Source: Eucalyptus grandis
Lineage: Eukaryota > Streptophyta > Magnoliopsida > Myrtales > Myrtaceae
Direction of reading: 5' to 3'
Length of the DNA: 64,000 bases
NCBI RefSeq assembly: GCF_016545825.1
Contig: NC_052620.1
Span: 8,928,001 to 8,992,000, forward strand
Position numbers and translations under genes: made by a program. The notes beneath the pieces were generated by a model. It worked only from the letters and a program-made list of their open reading frames with translations. It did not search any database and was not told the DNA's origin. Of the stretch, positions 25,740 to 37,975 are shown one piece after another; position 1 is the stretch's first letter; each line of letters starts with the position of its first letter.

Positions 25740-27160
25740 TCTTCAAAAAGGTGGGGGTATTGATGTCTCATCACTTTTTCGCTTTCCCACGTGGCTCCCT
25801 CTGTTCCGTGGTGTTGCCATACCACTTTAACCAAGGGGATCGTCTTGTTGCATAGGACTTGCTCCTTTCAATCCACTATCCAAACCGGTTTCTCCACGTA
25901 CGACACTCTCTCGTCCATGTCTAATTCTTCAAAATTTAGCACGTGGGTCGGTCAGGTTTATACTTTCTCAACATTGACACGTGGAAGACGTCATGAACCT
26001 GAGCAAGTCTCAGTGGCACTGCGAGACGATACGTTAAAGTCCCAATTCGCTCCAAAATCTCAAAGGGACCGACGTACCTCAGACTTAATTTCCCTTTTTT
26101 GCCAAAGCGCAAAGTACCCCTCATCAGTGACACTTTGAGGAATACGTGTTCACCAACTTGGAACTCTAATGGTTTACGCTGCTTATTTGCATAACTTTTC
26201 TGACGACTCTGAGCGGTCATGAGTCTTTCTCAAATAGCTTTGATGGCGTCGACTGACTGTTGAACCAACTCAGGACCAATGATCTTACGCTCTCCAACTT
26301 CATCCCAACAAACAGGAGTTCTGCAAGCTTTGCCATACAATGCTTCAAATGGTGCAATCTGGATACTTTTTGATAACTGTTGTTGTAGGCAAACTCGACT
26401 AGATGAAGCTGTTTCTCCCAGCTTCCTTTGAAGTCCAATACGCAAGCTTGCAGCATGTCCTTGAGGGTTTGAATCATCCTCTTAGACTGGCCATCCGTCT
26501 GCGGATGATAGGCCGTGCTGTACTGCAGCTTCATTCCCAAGGCAGTTTTTAAGCTTTTCCAAATAGCTACCATGAACTTTGGGTCTCGATCTGACATGAT
26601 CGTCACTAGCACTCCATGAAGATGAACTATCTATCGCACGTACAATTCAGCATATTTGTCTAATGCAAAGTCCTTTCGTACGGCAATGAAGTGAGTAGAA
26701 TTCCTTAATCTGTCAACTACAGCTCATATGGAATCATTACCTCGTTGATTTCTTGGTAATCCCATCACAAAGTCCATTGTGATATGTTCCCACTTTCACT
26801 CGGGAATCTCGAGAGGTTGCAGAAGTTCTCCAGGCTTGCAATGTTGTGCTTTCACTTGCTGGCATGTTAGACACTTGGCAACATGTCTGGCGATATCCGC
26901 CTAGATGAATGCTATAACTACTCCGATGAGTTTCTAACAATATCTCCTCCTTAAGCTCTGCATCGTCAGGTACACATAATTGCCCACCAAACTTTAGTGT
27001 TTCATCCTTAGTAACTTGAAAGTCAGCCTTCCTCTTTTCCGCATCCTCTTGCCGAATTTTCTGGATCTTAGAGTCTGTCAACTGCGGCGTCTTAGTCCTT
27101 ATTTGCACTTCCGGTTCAATTATGAGGGTAGCCATGAGACTTGAAAGGTGGCACTCCTTA
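25740..27160 (-). pseudogene. pol: E1 integrase with chromodomain-like tail
   Basis: On the minus strand: the His/Cys N-terminal zone (ETHRSSYSIH, about 26940), the core with MDFV (first Asp), MSDRDPKF (second Asp) and [15 protein letters not shown] (26500-26450), then the C-terminal fold (FQVGEHVFLKVSPM-like, YVGPFEILERIG, VHDVFHVSMLRKY). After a frameshift near 25938 comes LNFEELDMDERVSYVE and IPLVKVVWQHHG-TEGATWES, which resembles the chromodomain-type tail of chromovirus integrases. The third catalytic residue, Glu in DGQSER, reads Lys. Stops and frameshifts occur near 26640, 26760 and 25890. The enzyme would join element DNA to nuclear DNA; this copy is inactive. Confidence 0.88.
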
Positions 27161-27571
27161 AACTTCAAATCCGAATCTCAAACTCCTTCGAGTAGGATCC
27201 ACTCCTGAACCATCATTTGTGCAATCGATTATTTCTGACTTAACGAATCTGTGACCTTGTTGGCCTTTCTGGGATGATATAGGATGTCGCAGTCGTAGTC
27301 CTTGAGAAGTTACATCCAACGATGCTGCCTCATGTTCAATTCCTTCTGAGAGAATAAGTACTTTAGGCTCTAGTGGTCCGTAATGATCAAGGACTTTTCT
27401 CCGCATAAGTAATGTCTCCAAATCTTCAAAGCAAAGATGATCGATGCAAGTTCCAAGTCATGCGACGGATAATTCAACTCATGAGGTCTCAACTAACGAG
27501 ACCTGTATGCAACAACTCTTCCATGTTGCATTAAAACACAAAACCCAGTCCTCTGTACGACGCATCACTGT
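27161..27571 (-). pseudogene. pol: E1 RNase H domain
   Basis: The minus strand reads YSDASYRGLGFVLMQHG (27555-27505), then [24 protein letters not shown] and LKYLFSQKELNMRQ-RW, the usual Ty3/gypsy RNase H order. It degrades the RNA strand of the hybrid. A few stops are present, and E5 is inserted at its start, separating it from the RT part at 30795. Confidence 0.85.
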
Positions 27572-30500
27572 TGCCACGCCCTGAACCTTGTCCGCGCACA
27601 CATCCCTCGGTGGTCGACTAAAATTTTGCGAAGAACCTAGGTGGAGTCACCAACCCATTTGTTTTATGCACATGCCGAAACGAAATTTAAACATATACCC
27701 GGACAACAACAAACATAGGGATAGTAAAAATCAGCCAACACTTATTTCGCAAACCACACTTTATATACATGCCAAGTCAATCTTACAGGTCTATAAATAG
27801 AAGTTTGACTTAAAAAGAAACTACTGGGCCACCTACACTCCGGACCCTTCCACCTTGGATCTCTGGTCCTCCATGTCATCATCCGGAAAATTGACGTCCA
27901 TGGGGTGAGCTACCTTATCATTCTCAGTTTCGACGGTAGGTCCATCAAAACCTTCGAGAGGACCCTCCTAAACCCCATTAGGCTCATTAAGGAACCACGC
28001 TTTGAAGCGATGAGGCACCAAGTGAGGTAAGCCCTCATCGACCCAAACCGCAGTCACCACCAACTCACGGGTCTAGGTGGTCCCGAGAATAGAGAAGAAG
28101 GTAGACTCGGACTCCATCTCCCATGGGCACCCAAAGTGGACATGACGTATCTCCATACTAGGGACTTGAAAATATTTAAACCACGATGGGGTCAGATAAA
28201 ATCTCAGCGAGTCAACACCCTAAACCCCGATTAGGATGAAAATTCACTTAGAGGCGTCCTAAACATGCACCACATAAGACTTACCTCACCTTGGAGCGTT
28301 CCTGCACATTAGCTCATCACATATATCATATGCATACAACAAACATATTTAATAACTGGAACACCTCAATTTATCTTCCAAACAAACACATGGGTCCCGA
28401 TTATATGGCCAAACTGTTATGACACGTTCCATTCCATGCCACATAATTTTATCCCATAATCAGGCCCAACTATCTCAATCACTCAATCGCGTCCTAGTTA
28501 TTATGACCTACCGGTCATGGCCAACTCAACATCGGCGGTCATCCAGCATAACCGAATGTCGTCCCGCTCCATCGGGCATGGCATCATCCTGCATAAACGC
28601 ATCAAGACGGCATTCCATAAAGGAGCGTCGGCCCAGCCTCCACTGCGACCGGGATCCATTGATGTGGAACATCTGAACTTAATCAAGCATCATCTAGCAT
28701 AAACACATCAGTGTATTTAAGTGATCACACACCAGCACATACTTGGCCAAGAATACCGAGCTTTGCACTCAAACACCTCAATTTCAAATAATAGACTTGG
28801 CCTATTTTCTTCGTAATTAAAATTCCCGATAAAATAATTGTGCGCGGTCATGCATTTAAATTGAACCATAAAATGTGATATTCTCCCATTTCAAAATTCC
28901 ACGATTTTATATAATACATAAAATATTTTTGGCGTAAAAAATCGACACCCGGTATTTTTCTAATTATATACCAAAAATCAATTTTTTGCAATAATAATCC
29001 ATAACGACAACTAAGCACCCAACTGCACAATTAAGCAATCAATTTCACATATCAATTCAACCACGACGATTAGCGCAAATTCTGCAAAACGGCTATTCCG
29101 TCACAATTTACGCTAATTATAATTAATTAATTAAATAACAATTAATTAAATAAATCTAATTTAATTACACTAACCATGGTTAATTAAAATAATCATAGTT
29201 AACTAACTAACCCTAGTTAAATAAACTAACCCCTAACCAAACTAACTTAATTAACTAGTTCATATAACCAAACTAACTAACTAGCTAGTCCACCTAACTA
29301 GGATTAACCCTTAATCCTAATTAAAACTAAACTAATCCCCTAAGTGTAATTAACTTCCTAACCCGAGATTAGGGTGTTAACTCACCGAATTAGCATGGCG
29401 GCAGGTTCACGGTGACGGCGGCGCAAAGATGGTGAAGACCTGAGGCAACCATTTCTCCAATAGAGGCCAAACCAACGCTGAAAAACAACCTAGCAAGTCA
29501 CTACCAAAGGGCTAGACTTGGTTGTGTTTGGAGGCTGGTCAAAGCTGTTGGCACAGCTGGAACAGGCGGCTGGACTGGCGGACGGATAGGCGTGGTTGTT
29601 GGAGTTAAGCGGAAGCTGCTGGTCGCCAGACTCAGCTGAACGATGATGCGGTGAGGGTTGGCGGTTTGGCGTTGGGGCTATTTGGTGTGGATAGTGAGGC
29701 GATGAGTTGGTGAGGGATCGAGTGTTAGTGGAAGTGACGAAGGAGATGAGATGCGAGCATGGAATGGAAGGGGGATGGCAGGTGATGAAATGGTGGAGTG
29801 GATTGTTCGGTGTCAGCAAAATAGAAGGGAAATGAGCGTGAAAAGGAAATGGGAAGGATGTGTGAGGAAGGAGAAGGCGGAGGTGATTTGGTTGAGAGAA
29901 GGGGGAAGTGGGCGCACACAAAAGGGGAAATTGAGAGGAAAGTGGAGGGAAAGGAGGGAAACAAAGTCAAGGTGAGGGCCAATTGAAATCCAACGGAAAA
30001 TATCAAGCACTTGAGTGATTTGGACACAAAGTCTTCAGCTCACAATGTCAAGGGGACAACCAATGGCTGATTTTCTCTCATTTCTTCACCAAACAAAGCA
30101 ATTTTGGTAGCCAAATAACACCCTTAAGCAGCCCATACGATTTCCAATTCTTTCCCGATTTGTCCGAAATTGATTTTCCGCAAAAATCCCGGACTCGATG
30201 GAATTCCTCCGAAAGATGAGACAATATCCTAAAAATAAATCATGGCACACTTGAACATTTAAATCCCAAAACTGAATTCAATTTCATGATTAAAATCGAC
30301 AAAATGTGATTTTAATACAACCTAACCTATGGGGTAGCTTTTAAGGATTTTATCGCGTTTGACCCGTGGTCAATAATTTTTTATCCATGTTTGTGCATCT
30401 CGACTCATAGGCGACTCGTGGTTGTCGTAAAAATCACAAGGTTTCAATTACGTGTACCCGAATATAAAATCGATAGAAAATCAAGTTAGTGCCGTTCGAC

Positions 30501-30794
30501 GCGAATCTTGCAATCAAGCATAATCACTTGCCATTCAATTACGTGTTTCCGTCTAATCAACCTATATTTGATCACATTTCAATTATAACGGTGTCGTATT
30601 GACCCTCGCCAATTATCATGGTCGAGTAGTTGATTTCCGATCGAATTCTCGAGTCTGCCGTGTTTATATCCCTTAACGGTTTCACCTAATAAATTAGTTA
30701 ACTTGTGAGTGATTAGCTCAGAGAAAAAGGACCATAGGCACGTTGACGAAATGCATCATATATTCAAGACGGGGTCGAAATTCAGGATGTCACA
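27572..30794 (-). mobile_element. E5: single LTR, minus strand, inserted in E1 RNase H
   Basis: 3,223 bp from TGCCACGCCC to GGATGTCACA with the perfect duplication actgt (27567-27571, 30795-30799). The pol frame is continuous once it is removed. It holds the LTR-embedded ORF (27833-28156), an AT-rich intron region (28800-29370), the minus-strand GC-rich leader (about 29390-29960), and the conserved AT-rich LTR start (30000-30794). No interior is present, so it is a solo LTR. Confidence 0.92.
27833..28156 (-). pseudogene. LTR-embedded ORF, E5 copy
   Basis: ATG at 28154-28156, 8 bases after a TATTTTCAAG acceptor; one frame of 108 codons to a stop at 27833-27835, broken only by two TAG codons. 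The core reads VWVDEG, then LVPHRFKAWF, then EGPLEGFDGP, followed by a polar, mildly acidic tail (DDDMEDQ). It is the cleanest full-length guide for the E1 3' LTR copy. The product is not recognised; its size and acidic tail would suit a small binding or accessory protein, but that is a guess. Confidence 0.75.
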
Positions 30795-31886
30795 ACTGTA
30801 AATCACATACCCTCCAAGACCAGACGGAATCGTCAACACAGGTGCGGTAGTCAGCCTTTCCTTGAGCTCTTGGAAACTACACTCGCACTTTTCTGTCCAT
30901 GCAAACTTATCTTCATTTTCAGCAGTTGAGTCAGAGGCATGGCTATTGCTAAAAATCTTTCCACGAATCGTCTATAATAGCTTGCCAATCCCAAGAAACT
31001 TCGGATCTTGGTCACTATCGTCAGTCTTGGCCAGTTTATCATGGCTTCGATCTTAATTAGGTCCACGGAAATCCCTTCACCAGAAATCACGTGACCTAAG
31101 AAAGCTACACGAGTTAGCCAAAATTCACACTTACTGAATTTAGCGTACAGCCCATGTTCTCGCAGGGTCTGAAGCACTGTCCTTAAATGTCTTTCATGCT
31201 TCTCTGAACTTCTCGAGTACACCAAGATATTGTTAATAAACACAATCACAAACTGATCTAGATACTCCTTGAATACTCGATTCATCAAATCCATGAAAGT
31301 AGCTAGTGCGTTGGTTAAACCAAACGGCATTACGGTGAACTCATAATGGCCATAAAGCGTACAAAAAGACATTTTTGGTATGTCTTCCTTCTTAATCCTC
31401 AACTGATGGTAACCTGTCCTTAGGTCGATCTTGGAAAATATCAACACTCCCTGTAGCTGATCAAACAAGTCGTCAATTCTTGGCAATAGATACTTGTTCT
31501 TGATCGTCGCCTGGTTGAATTGCCGATAGTCGATGCAAAGGCGCAACGAACCATCCATCTTCCTCACAAATAGTAGTGGTGCTCCCCAAGGTGATGCACT
31601 AGGACGTATGAATCCTTTATCCAAGAACTCCTGCATCTACACCTTTAGTTCCCTCAACTCTAACAACGACATACGGTAAGGAGCCTTTGAAATTAGCTTT
31701 GTCCCAGGGGCCAACTCAATCATGAACTCGATCTCCTTTTCTAAGGGTAAATCGGGTAATTCCTCAGGAAATACATCAGAAAACTCCTGTACCATAGTGA
31801 TGTTCTCCATCTTTGGCTCCTCAACTATCGTATCTACTACAATTGCCAAATAACCTTGGCAACCCACCTCTAACAAACGAGCACGT
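30795..31886 (-). pseudogene. pol: E1 reverse transcriptase
   Basis: Minus strand: the linker LLEVGCQGYLAIVVD and EFSDVFPEELPDLP (31886-31740), APYRMS, then a TAG stop where sisters have Gln (31634-31636), then an unbroken 261-codon RT frame (31636-30851): [60 protein letters not shown], the catalytic box, and [15 protein letters not shown]. The box reads FINNIL instead of F/Y-IDDIL: both catalytic Asp are Asn. Apart from these changes the domain is well preserved. The enzyme would copy the element RNA into DNA. Confidence 0.92.
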
Positions 31887-34800
31887 GCCCATTCCTCGGT
31901 GGTTGATGGAATTACGACGTCTCAAGACACATCGTCGACCAAATCATTTTAATGCACATGCGAAAGGAAATAAACAAATCCCCCGACAGCAACCAACATG
32001 GGATAGAAAAGCAGGAAATAATTTCACAACCAAAACATTTTTATATACACACCGATTTATATACAAAGGTCAACAACCAAAAGTCTAGTACAAAAGGAAG
32101 GGTCAACAAGCCAGCTAGGCACACGAATCCCCAACTAAAAACTTCGAGGCCTCCTGGGGTTATAGGTCCACCACAGCACCATTAGGAGGGTCAACTGTAC
32201 CTTTGCCATGAGCGGCGTCTACCACCGCAGCTGAGACCTCAAAACCTGGGAGGGGACCCACTTTGTATCCATTGAGCCCGCGAGGAAACCACGCCTTAAA
32301 TCGATGAGGTATCCTCTGAGGTAGGCTCTTATCAACCTAGACGGTGGTCATTACGAGCTCATAGACCTAGACCCCGTGGCCCCCGGGAACAAGGAAATCA
32401 GTAACTAGCTCGGTAACCCTCATAGGTTGACCAAAACGTTCCAGAGGAACTGCCATCTAAGGACTTGAAAAGATTGAGTCCACGACGGGGTGAGACAATT
32501 TCTCAGCAAGTTCACCCCATAAACCCCAACTAGGAAGGAAATACGCCTAAAGATAGTCTAATCACACATCACGGATGACTCACCTCGTCTCAGTTCCTTC
32601 ATGCATGTCAGTACAATTCTTATCACATATGCATATAATAGATGCACACATCAATTGGAACGTCTCACTCAATCTCAAACAATCACAGGGGTCCTGATTA
32701 TAGGGTTAAATTGTTATGACACGTCCCATACCATGCCACGCAATTTTGTCCCATAGTATGGCACGTCTATATCAATCAATCACACGTTCTAATTGATTAC
32801 GGCCCCTAGGGCACAGCCTACTCGACGTTCGGCGGTCTTTTGGCATAGCCAGGCATCGTCTCACCCCATTGAGCACGGCAACGTCTCTACTAGACGGCAA
32901 TCCCAAAGGAGCATTGGTCAAGAATCTATTGCGACCAGCTTCTGTTGTCCAAGGGCATCCCATATAGGGTTAACGTCCAGCGTAAATACTCGTGACAAGT
33001 TCTAATAACCAACACATGACCATTCAATTATGGCCAAGGACACCGTGCATTGCACTCAAATGTCTCAATTAAGATAATGTGGTTGGCCCGTTGTTTTTTG
33101 TATTGAAAACACTCGGTGAAAATAATTGTGTGTGGATACACGGTCAAATCAAACTAGAAAATTGATATCATTCCTTTTAAAATATCACTATTTGATATAG
33201 TATTTAAAACCATTTTCGATGTCAAAACTCAACACTCGGGATTTTCTAATTAAATACCAAAATTTCACAATTTTGGAATAAATAACCAAACTTTCATTCA
33301 CCACTCAATTTGCACAAATTAACATCCAATTGCATAAACTAAGTACACCATTGCAATTAGCACGAAATTCCGGTCACCGACTATCCCGATATAATTTTCG
33401 AAAAATATTAAATAATTACAAAATTACAAAAATAATTAAAAAAAATGCAATTAAATCCAAGAAATGCTAACCTAGGGCGGAAATGCTAATCTAACCACCT
33501 AAACGGGCCTAGAAAATTTATGCACCTATCTAGATAAATAATACATTCTATCTAGCCCTTAATTAATCTATTCTAATCACCTAACATGCATAATTAAGCA
33601 ATTAAATCACTATTTTAATCTAACTAACCACCTAATCCTTAATTAGCCTAAACTAATCAACCCTTAAGTATAATTAAATCCCTAAGTAGAGTTTAGCAAG
33701 TAAACTCATCGGCGACAGAGACGCGAAGGCAGGCGACAACCAAGCCTGCGGTGACACCAACCAAGGCCCGAAAGAGACCTCAAACGGGGCTTGAAGACCA
33801 AGGGCCCTTGCTAACTTCAACCTTTGTCCTTGGGCCAAAGGGGGTGGACTGAGCGGCTGGAAGCGGCAAGGAGGGATGGCAATGGTGTAGTAGGGCCAGG
33901 CGAGCGACGACAGTGGCTCCAGCGGCTTGGACGGCTACAAACAGTGGCTAGGCCACTTGTGGGACCTACGAATAGAAGCGGATGACGGCGCTAGACTGAG
34001 GGACGATCGCAAATGACGGACGGGCTGGCACGGGCTTTGGTGATGCTTAACGAGTAGCAAGAGGCTTAGACAGGCAGGCACGATGGCTAGGGGTGGTCGA
34101 CGGGCAGGGGGAGCTTTCTCTGGTTCTCTCAAGCTTTTAAAACACCAAACTATGGAGAAAGTAAGCCAAGGGAAGAAGAAGAAGAAGCTGCTGAAAAGGG
34201 GGGGCCCAAAAATGCCTCAAAGTCCACTAGCCAAGGCTGTCATCCTTAGCCAATTTCCTCTCTATGGCTTCCTCAAGAAGTCTCCCAAATTGTCTATAAA
34301 GTTGCAGCACCCCCTAGCTACGAATTTGGACACTTTCCCTCTTCAATTTGATTTAATTCTCCTCCAATTGGACTCAAATTGGTGTCCAAAAATTCAACCA
34401 AGATGCCCACACTTAAATTTACATTTTTCCTCACTAATTGAACCAACTTGACAGCCAACGGTGTGCTCAAACACGGTCCTATATTTTTCCCAATCCAAAA
34501 CGGCCTTACTTTGAATTTTCGCCAAAAATCCCGATTTGCATAAATATCTTCGGAGGGTGAGTCGATGTTCCTAAAATGAATCGTGACATGACAGAACTTT
34601 CAATTTTCTGAAATCGGGTTTAAATTCGCGGTTAGTTTCAGCCTGACGCGATTTTAGCGTGACCTAACCTACCGGGTAACTTGTAGAAATTTTTAGTGCA
34701 ATTGACCTGTGGTCAATTATTTTTTAGCCACATTGTACATCTTCGACACATTGGTGACTCTCGATTGTCGTGACAATCTGAATGTTTCAAATACGAACAC

Positions 34801-35142
34801 AAGATATAGAAATGACTGAAAAATCAGTCTAGTGCCGTTCGACAGAAATTTTGCAATAAGGTGGAATCACCCACACACTAATCACATACCTCTATTGAAT
34901 CGACATATCTCTGGTCTCTGATCGATTTTGACAGTGCTGTATTGACCCATGCAGATTAGCACAGTCGAGTAGTTAATTTTTGGTCAAATTCTCAAGTCTA
35001 TTGCGTTTAGATTGCTTAATGACTTCACTTGATAAACTAGTTATCCCGTGAGTGATCAGCTCAAGGAAAAGAACTATAGGTGCATTGATGAAAAGCCCAA
35101 CTTATTCAATAAAAAACAGAACCTAAAAATCAGGATGTCACA
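31880..35142 (-). mobile_element. E6: single LTR, minus strand, left end truncated
   Basis: About 3.26 kb ending AGGATGTCACA at 35142. The left end lacks the first 16 or so bases (TGTCACGCC...) and merges with the E1 pol frame at GAGCACGTGCCC. The E1 gag zinc knuckle and protease are also missing at this site, so a deletion removed them together with the LTR end. It holds the LTR ORF (32115-32456), intron-like AT-rich DNA (33050-33700), a minus-strand GC-rich leader (33710-34200) and the LTR start (34500-35142). Confidence 0.82.
32115..32456 (-). pseudogene. LTR-embedded ORF, E6 copy
   Basis: ATGGCA (32456-32454) follows a TCTTTTCAAG acceptor. The frame reads FGQPMRV, YELVMTTV, then V-VDKSLP, IPHRFKAWF, GPLPGFE, and a tail with VVDAAHGKG and PPNGAVVDL shared with the E8 and E9 copies. 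Stops: two TAG (one of them at the conserved Trp of WVD) and one TAA (32160-32162); the frame ends at 32115. It links the E5-like core (PHRFKAWF) with the E8/E9-like tail. Confidence 0.72.
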
Positions 35143-36045
35143 GTTGGGCCCGAATCTGCGACTCGGATGCGCGACTCACTCGTTCAAATTCCTCTCGATT
35201 GGCTCGGCCCTTTTGTACAGATCATTATAATCCTTAAGATTCAGCCGCATCAGTGGATCCTTGATCTCCAATCTCAATCCGTCTCTAAACCTCCTTGCTC
35301 TGTCCACCAGGTCTTCAATCAGCCTCAGTGCGTACTTGGACAACTCAGCGAACTATGCCTCATACTGGTCCATTGTCAAATGGTTCTGATGAAGATGCTA
35401 GAATTTTGCCATCTTTTGCTCTATGGCACAGTCAGAAAAGTACTTCCCATAGAAGACTTCCACGAAGGCATTCCACAGCGGAACCGTACCTTCGAAAAAC
35501 ACTCTCCCTCTAGTGGCTTCCCACCAAGTACTTGCATTCCCTTGCGACTGGTAGACTGCCAGGAGTGCCTTGTCTTCCTTAGAGCACCTCAGTAGTGCAA
35601 AGACTTTCTCTAGCTCTCGGAGCTAGAGGATTGGAACCTCAGGATCACCTACTCCTATGAACCTCGGCGGTTTCAGCTTCAGGAACTGCTCCACAAATTT
35701 ATGCATCTGCCACTCACCATTCCCATTTCCTAGCAGGACTTCAGCAGGTGTGGCAACAATAGCAACAACAGCATTGGCAGTAGCAGTGGCAGAGACGGTA
35801 GCGATAGCTTGGTTCTAGGCCTGTTGACACATCGTGTTCCCTAACGTCTCTAGCACCTGTACGATCCCATCTATCCTAGGATCTCTCGGTGCTCCTACCC
35901 CAGTACCAACCTGCGCCGGTACTCTTTCCCTCGCGCTAGCCTAAGCTGACGCTCTACCTCAAGCACCAATCCTAGTCGGCATCCTTCCCCGAGTAACAGA
36001 TGCAACTACCCTCTTCTGAGGAGTCCTCTGCTCAAGGTCACTCAT
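35143..36045 (-). pseudogene. gag: E1 gag
   Basis: Minus strand from the ATG at 36045 (MSDLEQRTPQKR). After an Ala/Val-rich stretch the central gag domain follows: QFLKLKPPRF, LRELEKVFALLRC, GNASTWWEATRGRVF, WNAFVEVFYGKYF, LSKYALRLIED, RARRFRDGLR, KDYNDLY-RAEPIERNLNE. About six single stops (mostly TAG at Trp/Gln positions or TGA at Arg) break an otherwise continuous frame. The zinc knuckle that should follow is missing at the E6 junction. Gag builds the cytoplasmic particle. Confidence 0.85.
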
Positions 36046-36212
36046 TCTATAGAATCTTTATAGAACCTGCCTTCCAATTACAACACATAATTAGAAATAT
36101 GAGCGACCCACACAAAACAATTAACCAATCACAAGCATCAGCGTAAGGAAAAAGTCTTTCCTAGCTAACTATCCCTTGACCCATCGCACCTTATCATTCC
36201 AGACACTGACCA

Positions 36213-36224
36213 GCTCTGATACCA
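36213..36224 (-). promoter_or_regulatory. Primer binding site, tRNA-Met type (E1)
   Basis: The reverse complement of TGGTATCAGAGC lies between gag and the 5' LTR, 14 bases from the LTR edge at 36239. It confirms that the LTR on the right is the 5' LTR of a minus-strand element. Confidence 0.92.
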
Positions 36225-36238
36225 CTTCAAGACGGGGA

Positions 36239-36454
36239 TGTCATGCCCCGAACCCCGGGTAAGCGCACATCCCTCGGCGGTCGATTAAAATGCGACATTC
36301 TAAGACGCGTCCCCAACCCATTCATTTTATCTTTCAATTAAGCACATGCAGAAGCAAATTAAATAAACACCCAAACAACCATCAGAAACAGGGATAGTAA
36401 AAACATGATGGCAAATTTTTCACAAAGCACACTTTATAAACACACCAAGTTAAT
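36239..36454 (-). mobile_element. E1 5' LTR, first piece
   Basis: It begins TGTCATGCCCCG and runs parallel to 6342-6580 with roughly one change per eight to ten bases, until E7 is inserted after ttaat (36450-36454). The LTR resumes near 47742. Confidence 0.86.
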
Positions 36455-36812
36455 TGCCATGCCCCGAACCCCGGGCATGCAACAACCCCTTCCTTGGTAG
36501 ATAAAAAGCGATGTCCCAGGACTCATCACCAACCCTTCATTTTTAATCTTTCATTATGTGCAATCGGAAAACGATCCATCTCCCCATCACACGGGCAATT
36601 AAGCAATCAAACAGGGATAGTGAGATGAACAACGGAAACACCACAACAACAACTCGTATATACATTTTTATATTAGATTAACCTATGGAGGATCGTTTTC
36701 AATCTCCAAGCCCAACAGAGGGTTGATCCATCCTTTAAGCCAGACCAAAAAGAAACTAGGCTAGGCTAATCCAACTATACACTAAAAGAAACCCTTGAGT
36801 TCGGCACTACAT

Positions 36813-37181
36813 TCACTCGGATATGGCGAACTCAGACTCTGTCGATTCAGAGTTGGAGCCGTACGGTTCAGTCATTGGTGAAGCAGGGCTAGGGTTCTCC
36901 ACTGCACCGTCATGAGGGTCTAGCTCCATGGGATCCTAGTCATTGTCCTCAGGGCCCCTACCAGACGACCCGTCAAAACCTCTCAGGGGACCGATCAACA
37001 TGTCACCATCCTGGATGAACCACGCTAAGAACCTATGGGGTATCCATTGCCCCGGTTTCTCATCCACCCAGATGGTGGAGAGATACTTCTCATATAGATG
37101 CACCCAACCCGGGAAGCGGTGGCGTGTTACAACTGTATCCCAGTCCTTGGGGATAACAAACCTCATTGGCGGAAGTGCCAT
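36813..37181 (-). pseudogene. LTR-embedded ORF, E7 copy (divergent family)
   Basis: ATGGCA (37181-37179) lies 9 bases after an ACTTTCAG acceptor. The frame runs 123 codons to 36813-36815 with a single TAG at 36936-36938. The protein has FPGWVHLYEKY, STIWVDEK, WIPHRFLAWF, GPLRGFDG, then a Pro/Ser/Glu-rich acidic tail ending in SESTESEF. It keeps WVD, PHRF, AWF and GPL-GFDG although the surrounding LTR is hardly alignable to E1-E6, which is the best sign here that the protein mattered. Function unknown. Confidence 0.78.
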
Positions 37182-37765
37182 CCTAAGGACCTGAAAGTGG
37201 TTATACAATAACCAGTGAGATATAAATCTCAGCGAGTCCTCCCCTAAGCTCCCGGTTAGGACACCAACTCAACTCAGGGTATCTCTCTAGAACCACCCCC
37301 ACAAACTTACCACGACTAATAAGCAATAATCAACAAATCACAACAGCCAAAGTCAACCACTGACCACATAGTCGGTTCACATGTAACCTTATTTGGTATG
37401 CCATACCCTGCACGTTACGTCTCAGCACAATACATGCAATGCACGTGGCGATTAGATGATGCAGTTCATCAATCACATACGAGTCGCGTCACAAGCGATC
37501 TCACCTAGCCATTGCCACACCCTACACGTTATCGATTCGTGCGTGCGTGCCATAAATAGTGTGCTCAACTCATGCATAGTCAAAATCAATGATACCATGA
37601 TCCTCATATGCTCATGCACATTAGTGCGCTACATATCATGCATCAATCAGTCACACGGGTCCCGATTATAAGGTAAAATCGTTGTGACACATCCCATACC
37701 ACACCACACAATTTTACCTCAAAATAAGGTACAACCATCTCAACACTCATGCGTGTTTCTAGTTC

Positions 37766-37975
37766 CTACGGCCCATTGGCCACGGTCTACTCCCAATTGA
37801 CAATCCGGTTAATTTATGACCTCCCGACCATGGCTAACTTTCCAGGCAACGATTATCGATCTCAATCCTCATGCGTACTCTAGTTATTAATGACCTCCTG
37901 GCCATGGCTAACTTTCTAGTCAGCGTTCATCACCTATGACCTCCCGGCCATGGCTAACTTCTTCATCAACGATCA
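37766..37975. repeat. Short tandem repeat in E7 LTR
   Basis: Three to four imperfect units built around TGACCTCCCGGCCATGGC and TAACTTTC, spaced about 60-85 bp apart. It lies in the predicted LTR intron, where other subfamilies have different arrays. Confidence 0.72.

Noticed and set aside
29490..30027. Minus-strand frames of 100-143 aa rich in Pro, Ser and His (also 17898-18414 and 52491-52868).
   Set aside because: They fall in the GC-rich LTR leader and differ in frame and length between sister LTRs, so they do not look like a conserved protein. I treat the block as a leader exon only.
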